A stretch of DNA of 64,000 bases from an uncultured Atopobiaceae bacterium (GTDB lineage Bacteria > Actinomycetota > Coriobacteriia > Coriobacteriales > Atopobiaceae), in NCBI GenBank assembly GCA_934792625.1, contig CAKVON010000006.1, forward strand, positions 1 to 64,000. The letters run 5' to 3'. Below the pieces are notes generated by a model. The model searched no databases. It had not been told where the DNA came from and worked only from the letters and a program-made list of their open reading frames with translations. Both the position numbers and the translations under genes were made by a program. Shown piece after piece: positions 52,254 to 60,723 of this stretch; position 1 is the first letter of the stretch; each line of letters begins with the position of its first letter.

Positions 52254-53873
52254 CTACTTCTTGTCCGTGGCCAGGCGCGGGAAGAGCGCGTCGCCCTTGG
52301 TCACCTCGACGCCGCCGGCGATGCCGCCCCACTCGCAGGCCGCGGCCAGGTCGCAGGTGTCGACCTCGGCCTCGAGCGACATGCGGCGCAGGACCTCGGC
52401 AGAGGTCTCGGGCATGAACGGCGACAGCAGGTGGGCGCAGATGCGGATGGACTCGAGCAGGTTGGCGATGATGTCGACCAGCTCGCCGGCGCGGGCCTCG
52501 TCCTTGGCGACGGCCCAGGGGGTCGAGTCCTCGATGTAGTGGTTGGCGGCGTGGACGAGCTCCATCACGACGTCCTTGGCGCCGACGTAGTCCATCACGT
52601 CCATGTGCTCGGCATAGCGCTTCTCGATGCCCGTGGCAATGGCGCGAAGCGGGTTGTCCTTCTGGGCCCAGCCGGCCTCGAGCTCGGGGGTCTTGCCGTC
52701 GAAGTACTTGGCGCTCATGTTGAGGGAGCGCGACACCAGGTTGCCCCAGCTGTTGGCCAAGTCGGCGTTGTAGACCTGCTCCATGCGCTCGAAGCTGATG
52801 GCGGAGTCCTCGCCGTGCGCCACGTCGGTCATGAAGTAGTAGCGGTAGCCCTCGACGCCCAGCAGGTCGACGACGTCCTGCGGCGCGATCGCGTTGCCGC
52901 GGGACTTGGACATCTTCTCGGCCTTGCCGGTCTCGGCGTTGCGGACCGTGAGGAAGCCGTGCGCGAAGACGTGCTCGGGCAGGGGCTCGCCAATGGCCAT
53001 GAGCATGGCCGGCCAGATGACGCAGTGGAAGCGGATGATGTCCTTGCCGACCACGTGGTACTGCGCGGGCCAGCGGTGGGCGTACTCGGCCTTGGAGGCG
53101 TCGTCGTCCAGGCTGTAGCCCACGGCGGTCATGTAGTTGAGAAGTGCGTCGAACCACACGTAGGTCACGTGCTCGTCGTCGAAGGGCACGGGGATGCCCC
53201 AGTCGAAGCTGGTGCGGCTGACGGACAGGTCGTTGAGGCCGCCCTCGACGAAGCTGCGGACCTCGTTCATGCGGAAGGACGGCTGGACGAAGTCGGGGTG
53301 CTCGTCGTAGAGCGCGAGCAGCTTGTCCTGGAAGGCGGAGAGCTTGAAGAAGTAGGACTCCTCCTGCACGCGCTCCAGCGGGCGGCCGCAGTCCGGGCAC
53401 AGGTGCTGGCCGGGGGTCTCGCGCTCCTCGTCGGACTTCTTGACCTGGTTCTCGGTAAAGTAGGTCTCCTCGGGGACGCAGTACCAGCCGTCGTAGCTGC
53501 CCTTGTACAGGTAGCCAGACTCCTTCATGCGCTCCCACAGGTACTGGACCGCGTGGTGCTGGCGCGGCTCGGTGGTGCGGATGAAGTCGTCGTTGGAAAT
53601 CTCGAGCTCGTGCCAGAGGTTCTTGAACAGCGGCGCCTGCGAGTCGCACCAGGCCTGCGGCGTGTCGAAGCCGTGGTTGGCCGCGGCCTCGGCGACCTTC
53701 TCGCCATGCTCGTCCATGCCGGTCAGGAACTTGACGTCGTAGCCGACCGCGCGGCGGTAGCGGGCCTGGACGTCGCACAGCATCGTGCAGTACGCGGTTC
53801 CAAGGTGGGGCGCCGCGTTGACGTAGTAGATGGGGGTGGTGATGTAGAAGGAAGGCTTCTGGTCGTTTGCCAT
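52254..53873 (-). CDS. metG: Methionyl-tRNA synthetase
   Basis: A 539-residue class I synthetase. HIGH-type motif is PHLGTA, and KMSKS is canonical (EKMSKSRGN). The connective-peptide knuckle has one visible CxxC (CPDCGRPLERV). The C-terminal tRNA-binding (EMAP-like) domain of longer MetRS is absent. AGGAG precedes the ATG at 53873. First gene of metG-rsmA-tatD. Confidence 0.97.
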   Translation of the reverse strand: MANDQKPSFYITTPIYYVNAAPHLGTAYCTMLCDVQARYRRAVGYDVKFLTGMDEHGEKVAEAAANHGFDTPQAWCDSQAPLFKNLWHELEISNDDFIRTTEPRQHHAVQYLWERMKESGYLYKGSYDGWYCVPEETYFTENQVKKSDEERETPGQHLCPDCGRPLERVQEESYFFKLSAFQDKLLALYDEHPDFVQPSFRMNEVRSFVEGGLNDLSVSRTSFDWGIPVPFDDEHVTYVWFDALLNYMTAVGYSLDDDASKAEYAHRWPAQYHVVGKDIIRFHCVIWPAMLMAIGEPLPEHVFAHGFLTVRNAETGKAEKMSKSRGNAIAPQDVVDLLGVEGYRYYFMTDVAHGEDSAISFERMEQVYNADLANSWGNLVSRSLNMSAKYFDGKTPELEAGWAQKDNPLRAIATGIEKRYAEHMDVMDYVGAKDVVMELVHAANHYIEDSTPWAVAKDEARAGELVDIIANLLESIRICAHLLSPFMPETSAEVLRRMSLEAEVDTCDLAAACEWGGIAGGVEVTKGDALFPRLATDKK

Positions 53874-53990
53874 TGTTGACTCCTCATGACGGATGGATGG
53901 CATGGGCGCCGTTTGCGCCGCGTCAGTAACCGTACAATTGTAGCGCGGACGCACGAGTTCGCGACGCAGGCGACGGGCGGGAGGCGCCAC

Positions 53991-54905
53991 ATGACACTTC
54001 AGCAGCTGAGATACGCGATCGCCGTGGCCGACGCGGGCTCGATCACGGCCGCGGCGGCAAGGCTGTTCATCGCGCAGCCGAGCCTGTCGAAGGCGCTGTC
54101 GGAGCTCGAGGCCGAGATGGGCGTCACGATCTTCGAGCGCTCGGCACGCGGCGTGCGCCCGACCGAGGACGGCACTCGCTTTTTGAGCTACGCGCGGCAG
54201 GTCGTCGAGCAGGCCGACCTTCTGGAGAGCCAGTTCGTGCACGGGACGCCGGTGCGTCGCGTGTTCGCCGTGTCGAGCCAGCACTACGCGTTCGTGGTGA
54301 ACGCCTTCGTCGAGCTGGTGCGCGAGATCGGTCGCGAGCGCTACGAGTTCTCGCTGCGCGAGGGCACGACCGCCGGCATCATCGACGACGTGCGCACACA
54401 GCGCAGCGAGGTGGGCGTGATCTACCGCAGCGAGTTCAACCGCGAGGTCATCACGGGTGCGGTGCGCCGCGCCGACCTGCGCTTCGAGCCGCTGTTCGTG
54501 GCCGCGCCTCACGTGTTCGTGAGCCGCACTTCTCCCTTGGCGGGGCGCAAGAGCGTGACGCTCGCCGACCTGGCGCCGTTCCCGCGGCTGTCCTACGACC
54601 AGGGGACGCAGAACTCCTTCTACTTCAGCGAGGAGCTGCACCCCACCCAGATGGTGGACAAGCAGATCGTCGTGACGGACCGCGCCACCCTCTTCAACCT
54701 GCTGATCGGCCTGGACGGGTACACGATCTCGTCGGGCATCCTTTCGGCCGACCTCAACGGCGAGGACATCGTCTCGGTGCCGCTCGAAAGCGACGAGCGC
54801 ATGGAGGTCGGCCTTCTGCGTCTGGCGGGACGTCCGCTGTCGCCCGTGGCCGCGCGCTACGTCGAGCACCTGCGCGAGTACGTGGCGGGCTACCTCCAGG
54901 GATAG
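53991..54905 (+). CDS. LysR-family transcriptional regulator
   Basis: A 304-residue regulator: HTH (LRYAIAVADAGSITAAAARLFIAQPSLSKALSELEAEMG, residues 4-45) and the effector domain. GGGAGG precedes the ATG. It is divergent from metG with 117 bp between, but metG is an unlikely target. It is followed by the beta-lactamase-fold gene on the same strand after 146 bp. Inducer unknown. Confidence 0.9.
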   Translation: MTLQQLRYAIAVADAGSITAAAARLFIAQPSLSKALSELEAEMGVTIFERSARGVRPTEDGTRFLSYARQVVEQADLLESQFVHGTPVRRVFAVSSQHYAFVVNAFVELVREIGRERYEFSLREGTTAGIIDDVRTQRSEVGVIYRSEFNREVITGAVRRADLRFEPLFVAAPHVFVSRTSPLAGRKSVTLADLAPFPRLSYDQGTQNSFYFSEELHPTQMVDKQIVVTDRATLFNLLIGLDGYTISSGILSADLNGEDIVSVPLESDERMEVGLLRLAGRPLSPVAARYVEHLREYVAGYLQG

Positions 54906-55051
54906 GGAAGCACCGCAGGCCGCGCCCATTGACCGCGCACGACACCCGGCGCACGCACACTTCAAACCCAAGGGCTAGAATCCTCCCTCGTATGACGACT
55001 CGGGCCGCTGCCAGCAAACGCGCGGCCCTATCTAGCGAGAAGGACCGCGGG

Positions 55052-56245
55052 ATGTCTGACTCTCACAAGAAGCAAATCGAGCACGACGCTGCCAGCAGGC
55101 ACGCCGCCGGCAGGCACGGCGCCTCCACCGGCAAACACGTCGCGGCGCACGCATCCAACGACGCCGGCGACCATGGTCCTAGTCGCCGCACCCTGGCAAT
55201 CGCCCTCCCAATCGCGGGCGCGTTGGTGGCGGGCGGCATCGCGCTCGTCGCAACCGGCACCGTCAGCCTCGGCCCAAACACCGACGGACCGCTCGCCGTC
55301 TCATTCCGCCAGGCCATCTCGAAGGAGGTCACGCCCGAATCCTCAACCGCTATCGACGCCGCCAAGGCAGGCGCAGACGCGACGAAGACCGTGGCCGAGA
55401 ACGCCCCGGCAGACGACATGACTCCCCTCGAGACCGGGGGCAAGGCCAAGGTCGTCAAGACCAAGACCTCCCAGGGCATCCAGCTCAACGCCCCCGAGGG
55501 CTTCGACAAGACCCCTACTTGCGAGAACCTCGACGCAGCGGTCAAGGCCTTCCGCGAGAAGGGCTATAACCTGGGCTTCGTCATGATCGACCTCAAGACG
55601 GGCCGCAGTGCCACCTACGACGCCGACAGGAAGCTCTACCCCGCCAGCTGCGTCAAGGCCATCTACTGCACCGCGATCGCGGAGGCCAACGGCGGTTTCG
55701 GCGGCAGCGCCTCGACCGCCCAGGACTGCATCGTCAACTCGAGCAACGACGCGTACCACTCCCTCATCTCCAGCTACGGCCTGCCCACCTACGCCTCCTG
55801 GCTCGAGGCCCACGGCGCGAAGGGCGCCGGCAGCATGGCATACGTCCACTTCTATCCCGACATGACCGCCAACGAGCTGGCCAGCTCCTGGCGTGGCATC
55901 TACGACTTCTGCAAGTCGGACAAGCCGGGTGCCTCCCAGCTTGCCGAGTGGCTCGGCAGCAGCAACCACACCCCCCTGGGTGGCCTTCTGCGCCCGGGCG
56001 GGACCAAGGTCTGGGCCAAGCCCGGCTGGTACCCGGCGGACGGCTCGGGCAAGGTGGCGACCAACGACGCGGGGATCGTCTTCTCGGACTGCGGAGACTA
56101 CCTGTGCGTCGTCATGTCCGACGCCAGCGAGGACTTCGACTCGCTCTTCCCCGTCATCGACGCCCTCAACGCGGCGCACGGCAAGATGTGCGGCGGCCAC
56201 TCGGCCCCGCTGTTCACCGACCAGACGAAGCTTCCCGGCGTGTAG
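55052..56245 (+). CDS. Exported serine beta-lactamase/DD-peptidase-fold protein
   Basis: A 397-residue protein: His/Ala-rich cytoplasmic start, one membrane helix (TLAIALPIAGALVAGGIALVATG, about 46-68), a linker, and a class A beta-lactamase-like domain. Active-site elements are visible: SCVK (SxxK), SSND (SxN) and KPGW in place of KTG. This fits penicillin-recognising hydrolases of the cell wall; true beta-lactamase activity is not implied. The ATG at 55052 is chosen over 54992 because AGAAGGA precedes it; that site is itself a copy of the dispersed motif. Confidence 0.8.
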   Translation: MSDSHKKQIEHDAASRHAAGRHGASTGKHVAAHASNDAGDHGPSRRTLAIALPIAGALVAGGIALVATGTVSLGPNTDGPLAVSFRQAISKEVTPESSTAIDAAKAGADATKTVAENAPADDMTPLETGGKAKVVKTKTSQGIQLNAPEGFDKTPTCENLDAAVKAFREKGYNLGFVMIDLKTGRSATYDADRKLYPASCVKAIYCTAIAEANGGFGGSASTAQDCIVNSSNDAYHSLISSYGLPTYASWLEAHGAKGAGSMAYVHFYPDMTANELASSWRGIYDFCKSDKPGASQLAEWLGSSNHTPLGGLLRPGGTKVWAKPGWYPADGSGKVATNDAGIVFSDCGDYLCVVMSDASEDFDSLFPVIDALNAAHGKMCGGHSAPLFTDQTKLPGV

Positions 56246-56304
56246 CGGCATCCGCAACGCCAAACGCCCGCCATGCCAGGCACCCATCACCACCCACACT
56301 CACC

Positions 56305-56348
56305 AAAAAAGGCCGGGCCTCGCCGATCTGGCGGGCCCGGCCTTTTTT
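56305..56348. terminator. Strong bidirectional terminator
   Basis: AAAAAAGGCCGGGCC / GGCCCGGCCTTTTTT stem: serves the beta-lactamase-fold gene from the left and the minus-strand small RNA candidate from the right. Confidence 0.9.
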
Positions 56349-56479
56349 GCCCACTAGGGCATAGGGAGGGAGTTCGACGCGATCGGCCGTCGCCGGCCAC
56401 GTCGCAACGTGAGAGAGTGCGGTCGCCCGGGCTAGCGGTCAATGACCGAACGGCCGCTGGAGGAAGGGAATACTCTCTG
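56305..56479 (-). ncRNA. Candidate sugar-regulated small RNA
   Basis: Roughly 175 bases on the minus strand without an open frame. It is driven by a TATAGT -10 box (56485-56490) with a LacI-type operator two bases upstream and ends at the strong terminator 56305-56348. The transcript would carry two CU-rich, anti-Shine-Dalgarno segments (TTCCCTTCCTCC, complement of 56459-56470, and CTCCCTCCCTAT, complement of 56361-56372) separated by hairpins, including the perfect CGGTCA-A-TGACCG palindrome (56436-56448). This is the layout of trans-acting small RNAs. Inference only. Confidence 0.4.
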
Positions 56480-56484
56480 GCTGT

Positions 56485-56508
56485 ACTATAGGTGCTAAAG
56501 CGTTTTAT
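56485..56508 (-). promoter_or_regulatory. Promoter with LacI-type operator
   Basis: TGCTAAAGCGTTTTAT (56493-56508) differs by one base in its core from the perfect operator TAAAACGTTTTA upstream of xfp. It lies two bases from TATAGT (56485-56490), the same geometry as at xfp. Confidence 0.6.
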
Positions 56509-56545
56509 CTGCCATTCACTGTCGGTGATTGGTAGCATTTCCCTG

Positions 56546-56572
56546 GTGAGTTGTATATAAACGCCAACTCAC
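56546..56572. repeat. 8-bp inverted repeat in intergenic DNA
   Basis: GTGAGTTG (56546-56553) and CAACTCAC (56565-56572) around an 11-base AT-rich loop, just downstream (minus sense) of the 191-residue gene, ahead of a dispersed-motif copy at 56582-56594. It could end that gene's transcript or be an operator. Confidence 0.45.
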
Positions 56573-56644
56573 TGGCAAAACTGCCGAGAAGTGCCGCGAG
56601 GACCGCCACCGTTAACGAGCGCTAACCAGTCCGCATGCCCCAAG

Positions 56645-57220
56645 CTACTCCCTAACGGGAACGTGGGCGCGCGCCAGGCGCTTGGCCTGCTTCCTGCTCA
56701 CGGGCTTTGGCTCGGGCGGGAACATCTCCTGTTCCCTGCGGACGCGCGCCTGCACGCGCAGGTTGTCCGGATGCAAGCGGTTCTCGGTATCCAACAGGTA
56801 CGTGTAGACGTCGCGCGCGTCGTTGCCCTCCTCGTCGTGCATGTCCGCGCACGAGAGGAAGAAGCGACCACCCGCGATCCCTCCCCCATTGATGCGCACA
56901 TACTGCTTGAGGCCTTGGGGCGTCTCGCGGACGCTGATGCTTCGAATCGAGCCCGCGGGATAGGAGTCGACCCTGCCAAACGACTCGAGGGTCAGATTGC
57001 TCCCGTCAAACGTCACGACGCGCGGGTACGCATGCGTCAGAAACGAGTTGACGACCGAATAGGCGCACACCACGAACAGCAGCGCCATAAGCGGGCGCAG
57101 GATCCCAATAACGAGAAGGGCCGTCGAGATCGCGAGGACGACCACCGAGACGTACGTCGGCAGGAGCACGTCGATGGCATAACGGCGCCTGTCATATGTA
57201 TAGGTGACAACGGGCTGCAT
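56645..57220 (-). CDS. Membrane protein with PH-like domain, unknown function
   Basis: A 191-residue protein with two N-terminal helices (LLPTYVSVVVLAISTALLVIGIL and LMALLFVVCAYSVVNSFL) followed by a soluble beta-rich part (RVVTFDGSNLTLESFGRVDSYPAGSIRSISVRE) similar in pattern to bacterial PH domains. The C terminus is basic. GGAGGG lies before the ATG. It sits alone downstream of the PTS operon after a terminator. Confidence 0.6.
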   Translation of the reverse strand: MQPVVTYTYDRRRYAIDVLLPTYVSVVVLAISTALLVIGILRPLMALLFVVCAYSVVNSFLTHAYPRVVTFDGSNLTLESFGRVDSYPAGSIRSISVRETPQGLKQYVRINGGGIAGGRFFLSCADMHDEEGNDARDVYTYLLDTENRLHPDNLRVQARVRREQEMFPPEPKPVSRKQAKRLARAHVPVRE

Positions 57221-57246
57221 TCGCGGCCCTCCATTCGCAATTCCAA

Positions 57247-57282
57247 GCGGGGCCCGCCAACCAGTCGGTCGACGGGCCCCGC
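57247..57282 (-). terminator. Terminator of the PTS operon
   Basis: GCGGGGCCCG / CGGGCCCCGC stem, 60 bp after the IIC stop. Confidence 0.7.
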
Positions 57283-57340
57283 AAGTGACACTTCTTACTC
57301 AGGCCACACTCCCCATGCGAGGACCATGTCCCAGGGCAGG

Positions 57341-58780
57341 CTAGGCCTGCGTGCTGCCAGCCTCGGCGGCGGCGTGGAACTCAGCGGCCTCGCGAACGAT
57401 GCGCTTGCGGTTCCACATGGCCATGGCGCCGGCGACGACGACGGTGACGACCAGGCCGACCCACGGGTTGATCGTGGAGAGAAGGACGAAGAGGCCGGAC
57501 AGCGGGCTGCCGCCGTCAGACAGGACGGTGATCAGCGAGGAGCCGGCAACGCCGGTCTCGCCCACGGCGCTGGCGATGTTGAAGCCGGCCTCGGTCGCGG
57601 ACTGCGTGATGAGCGGCGCGAGGGCAGACGAGATCAGCAGGCCGATGACGACCGAGATCAGGCCGATGATCAGACCACGGAAGCCGTTGCCGCGGCAGAT
57701 GGGCACCGCGACGGCCAGCATGTAGGTACCGGCGGTCAGGTCGACGAACGGCAGGGTCTGGTTGCCGAGGGGCTGGAGCACGACGGCAAACAGAACCATC
57801 AGCGGGATGCAGATCAGGGCCAGCGACAGGGTCACGGGGTGGCCGACGGCGATGGCGGAGTCAAGGCCGATCCAGATCTGGCCGTGGTTCTTGACCTTGG
57901 CCTGGATGAAGTTGGAGGCAGCCTCGGAGACGGGCATCAGGCCCTCCATCAGCAGGGAGGCCATGCGCGGGATGAGGACCAGGACGGCACCGAGGGTGAC
58001 GCCGATGGTCAGGACCTTGGTGATGGAGCCGGTGACGTCGGCGACGTCGAAGTAGGCGACCATGCCGATGACCAGGCCGATGACAGTACCGATGAAGAGG
58101 GGCTCGCCAAAGACGCCGAACTTCTTCTGCATGGACTCGACGTCGATGTCGATGTCACGGACGCCGGGGATCTTGTCCAGGACCCAGTTGATGGCCATGG
58201 CGACGGGGACATAGGCGAGCGAGAAGCCCTGCGAGATCGAGACGCCGGGCATGTGCAGGGCCTCCTGAACGTCCTTGGCGGTGGCGTCGGCGAGGACCAG
58301 CAGGATGACCTCGTCGATGATCGCCGCGGCAAAGCCAAGCGTCAGGTTGCCGGTGACGTTGGCGACGAGCGAACCGACGAAGGCGTAGTGCCAGTAGTTC
58401 CAGATGTCGACGTTGACGGTCTGGGTGAAGTTGGCCAGGACCAGAATCACGTTGACGACGAGGGCCAGCGGGATGATCACCAGGCCGACGGCAGTGCCCA
58501 GGGCGATGGCGGCACCAGCGGGCCAGCCCACGTCAATGACGTTGAGCTGCAGGCCGAAGCGGTGAATCATCTCCTGGACGGCGGGGCCGATGGAGGTGCC
58601 GAAGCACGAGTTGATGACCAGGTTCAGGCCGATGAAGCCGACACCGACCATCAAGCCGGCCTTAAGGCTCTTGCCGAAGCCGGCGCCGAGCACGCAGCCG
58701 ATGATGGTAAGGACGATCGGCATCATGACAGAGACACCGAGGCCCTGCAGGAATCCAAAGAATGCGATAACTGCGTCCAT
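57341..58780 (-). CDS. PTS galactitol-type transporter, IIC component
   Basis: A 479-residue membrane permease of the galactitol (GatC) PTS family, taking up and phosphorylating a sugar alcohol or related sugar. About twelve helices; family features include the LIPRMASLLMEGLMPVSEAA and GLDSAIAVGHPVTLSLALI segments. AAGGAAGG precedes the ATG at 58780. It follows the IIB gene by 98 bp. No IIA gene is nearby. Exact substrate unknown. Confidence 0.92.
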   Translation of the reverse strand: MDAVIAFFGFLQGLGVSVMMPIVLTIIGCVLGAGFGKSLKAGLMVGVGFIGLNLVINSCFGTSIGPAVQEMIHRFGLQLNVIDVGWPAGAAIALGTAVGLVIIPLALVVNVILVLANFTQTVNVDIWNYWHYAFVGSLVANVTGNLTLGFAAAIIDEVILLVLADATAKDVQEALHMPGVSISQGFSLAYVPVAMAINWVLDKIPGVRDIDIDVESMQKKFGVFGEPLFIGTVIGLVIGMVAYFDVADVTGSITKVLTIGVTLGAVLVLIPRMASLLMEGLMPVSEAASNFIQAKVKNHGQIWIGLDSAIAVGHPVTLSLALICIPLMVLFAVVLQPLGNQTLPFVDLTAGTYMLAVAVPICRGNGFRGLIIGLISVVIGLLISSALAPLITQSATEAGFNIASAVGETGVAGSSLITVLSDGGSPLSGLFVLLSTINPWVGLVVTVVVAGAMAMWNRKRIVREAAEFHAAAEAGSTQA

Positions 58781-58878
58781 TTCAACCTTCCTTCCAAAAT
58801 CCAATCATGCGCGGCACCCCATGCGCCACGCGACAATCCCAAAAGCGAATGCGCCCGTCGGCGCCTGTCGGCAGCCGA

Positions 58879-59157
58879 CTACTTAACGGCGGCGAGGATG
58901 TCCTGCTCGGCCTGGGCCTTGCCCACGGTCGTCAGGAACGGGACGCCGGAGACCACGGGGCAGGGAATGCCCGCGGGGGCAGCGGCAGTGCAGACGAGAA
59001 GGGTCGCGCCGTCGCACTGGCTCGGGGCCTCGGCGATGGAGCACTTGGTGATCTCGTAGTCGGTGACACCGTTGCCGTCGAGAAGGTCCTTGACCTTGGT
59101 TGCGACGACGGTGGACGTGGCGATGCCCGAACCACAGGCGACGACGATCTTCTTCAT
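58879..59157 (-). CDS. PTS galactitol-type IIB component
   Basis: A 92-residue IIB protein of the Lac/Gat type with the phosphorylated Cys in VACGSGIATS. It passes phosphate from IIA to sugar bound by IIC. AGAGGAA precedes the ATG at 59157. First gene of the IIB-IIC operon, divergent from a LacI regulator. Confidence 0.92.
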   Translation of the reverse strand: MKKIVVACGSGIATSTVVATKVKDLLDGNGVTDYEITKCSIAEAPSQCDGATLLVCTAAAPAGIPCPVVSGVPFLTTVGKAQAEQDILAAVK

Positions 59158-59501
59158 TTGGGTTCCTCTCATTCGCTGTGAAGCGGTTTGGTAAATCGCT
59201 TTATCGATTTACCATTTTTCGATTGCGTAGTGTAAAACATAATTAGTTAATGTTCAATTAAGATGTTCAATACGTTTACTATTCAATACGCGCATTTGGC
59301 CAGGTAACCGACGAGTAGTTGATTATCAGTCGTAAAATTTGGCGAAAAGACAGCAAGATAATGTGCCTAGCCGTTCACCCAACTGGACAAACATGCTTGG
59401 CAATAACTAAATAGTGTTTAGTAAACTGACCGTACGCAGCACGATATGGCAAAGTGAAAGCGAAGCTCCAGCGAGATACGCAGCAGGCAGGCGAGGCAAC
59501 A
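59158..59501. other. AT-rich divergent control region of the PTS operon and lacI gene
   Basis: No gene. It holds the PTS promoter and operator (59189-59257), repeated TTCAATACG words at 59266-59274 and 59282-59290, and a second palindrome GTTTAGTAAAC (59416-59426) about 80 bp before the LacI gene start, which could serve self-regulation. Confidence 0.6.
59189..59257 (-). promoter_or_regulatory. PTS operon promoter and LacI-family operator
   Basis: On the minus strand TTGAAC (59252-59257) and TACACT (59229-59234) are 17 bp apart, a good -35/-10 pair. Downstream at about +8 lies a dyad with perfect 10-bp arms: TGGTAAATCG (59189-59198) and CGATTTACCA (59205-59214) around CTTTAT. This placement fits roadblock repression by the adjacent LacI protein. 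Confidence 0.6.
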
Positions 59502-60515
59502 ATGGGCAACAAGGTCAGCATCCGAGACATCGCGGCCGAGACGGGATACTCCGCGGCCACGGTCTCGAACGTCCTCAACAACAAGGGAAACGTTGGGGCA
59601 AAGGCAACCCAGACCATCCTGGATGCCGTCGAGCGCATGGGCTATCGCCGTCGCGGTGGCATCGATCACATCACGTTCGTCGTGGCGCGACGCAACGGCA
59701 AGGCGGTAGACAGCCAGCCGTTCCACCCCGCCGTCATCGAGGGGCTCGAGGGCGCCGCACGCAAAGTCTCGCTCAGGGTCTCCCTGTCCATCCTCAACCT
59801 CGACGACAACGCCAATCTCCGACGTCAGGTCAACGAGCTGCGCCAGGACCCACGCGGCTCACTTGTGGTCCTTGCCACCGAGATGACGTCCGACGACGAC
59901 TTCGCCCTGTTCGACGGTTGCGAGTGCCCCCTGGTGTTCGTCGACGGCTGGAGTGACAGGCTCCCCTTCGACACCATCTCCATCGCCAACGAATCCGCCG
60001 CCTACAGGGCGACGACCCACCTGACCGCCTGCGGCCACCAGCGCATCGGCTACATAGGCGTCGACTTCAGGATCAGGAACTTTCCCCTGCGCGAGCGCGG
60101 CTTCCTTAAGGCGCTGCACGATGTGGACCTCGAGCTTCGCAGCGAGGACAGGCTGCTCGTTGACCCCAACCCAACCCTGGCGGCGAAGCAGATCGCCGAC
60201 TGGGCCAAGGCCTCCCGGGACCTGCCGACCGCACTCTTTTGCGACAACGACACCACCGCCGCGGCGGCGGTACGTGGTCTCAACGAGAGGTCAATCTCGG
60301 TTCCCGGCGACGTCTCCGTCATCGGGTTCGACGACCAGGACGTCTGCAGGCTGATAACGCCGCAGCTCACCACTATGCGCGTCCCAAAGCAATTCATGGG
60401 CAGGCTGGCGGTGGAATCCATCAGGGCACAGATTACCGAGGGCACGAACCACGAGCCGATTGCCGCCCAGGTTCATGCGTCGCTGCTGGAAAGGGAGAGC
60501 GTTCGCAAGATCTGA
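59502..60515 (+). CDS. LacI-family transcriptional regulator of the PTS operon
   Basis: A 337-residue LacI protein: N-terminal HTH (SIRDIAAETGYSAATVSNVLNNKGNVG) and a sugar-binding domain (about 60-335) with ALFCDNDTTAAAAVRGL and VSVIGFDDQDVCRLITPQLTTMRVP. It is divergent from PTS IIB-IIC and presumably represses it. AGGCGAGG precedes the ATG. It converges on xfp across a terminator. Confidence 0.93.
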   Translation: MGNKVSIRDIAAETGYSAATVSNVLNNKGNVGAKATQTILDAVERMGYRRRGGIDHITFVVARRNGKAVDSQPFHPAVIEGLEGAARKVSLRVSLSILNLDDNANLRRQVNELRQDPRGSLVVLATEMTSDDDFALFDGCECPLVFVDGWSDRLPFDTISIANESAAYRATTHLTACGHQRIGYIGVDFRIRNFPLRERGFLKALHDVDLELRSEDRLLVDPNPTLAAKQIADWAKASRDLPTALFCDNDTTAAAAVRGLNERSISVPGDVSVIGFDDQDVCRLITPQLTTMRVPKQFMGRLAVESIRAQITEGTNHEPIAAQVHASLLERESVRKI

Positions 60516-60561
60516 CTGCGTCCGCAAGACCTGACCCAGGCCGCACAAGCACATTCGCATC

Positions 60562-60605
60562 AAAACGTGACGGACCCGCACGCATTGGCGGGTCCGTCAC
60601 GTTTT
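60562..60605. terminator. Bidirectional terminator between lacI and xfp
   Basis: AAAACGTGACGGACCCGC / GCGGGTCCGTCACGTTTT stem, A and T tracts on both flanks. Confidence 0.9.
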
Positions 60606-60723
60606 CCCGTGGGTGACGAGAAGGAAGACACAGTCGGCCCGTTACCTCCGACTAAGTCACGAATTGGGAGGGAAGGCGGCCACCCCGACATGCGGTCGGT
60701 GCCGGAGTGGCCGCGGAGAGGTT

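Noticed and set aside
56591..59059. 820-codon plus-strand frame opposite the PTS operon
   Set aside because: Antisense of IIB, IIC and the PH-like gene; Asp/Gly/His-rich product without any family feature.
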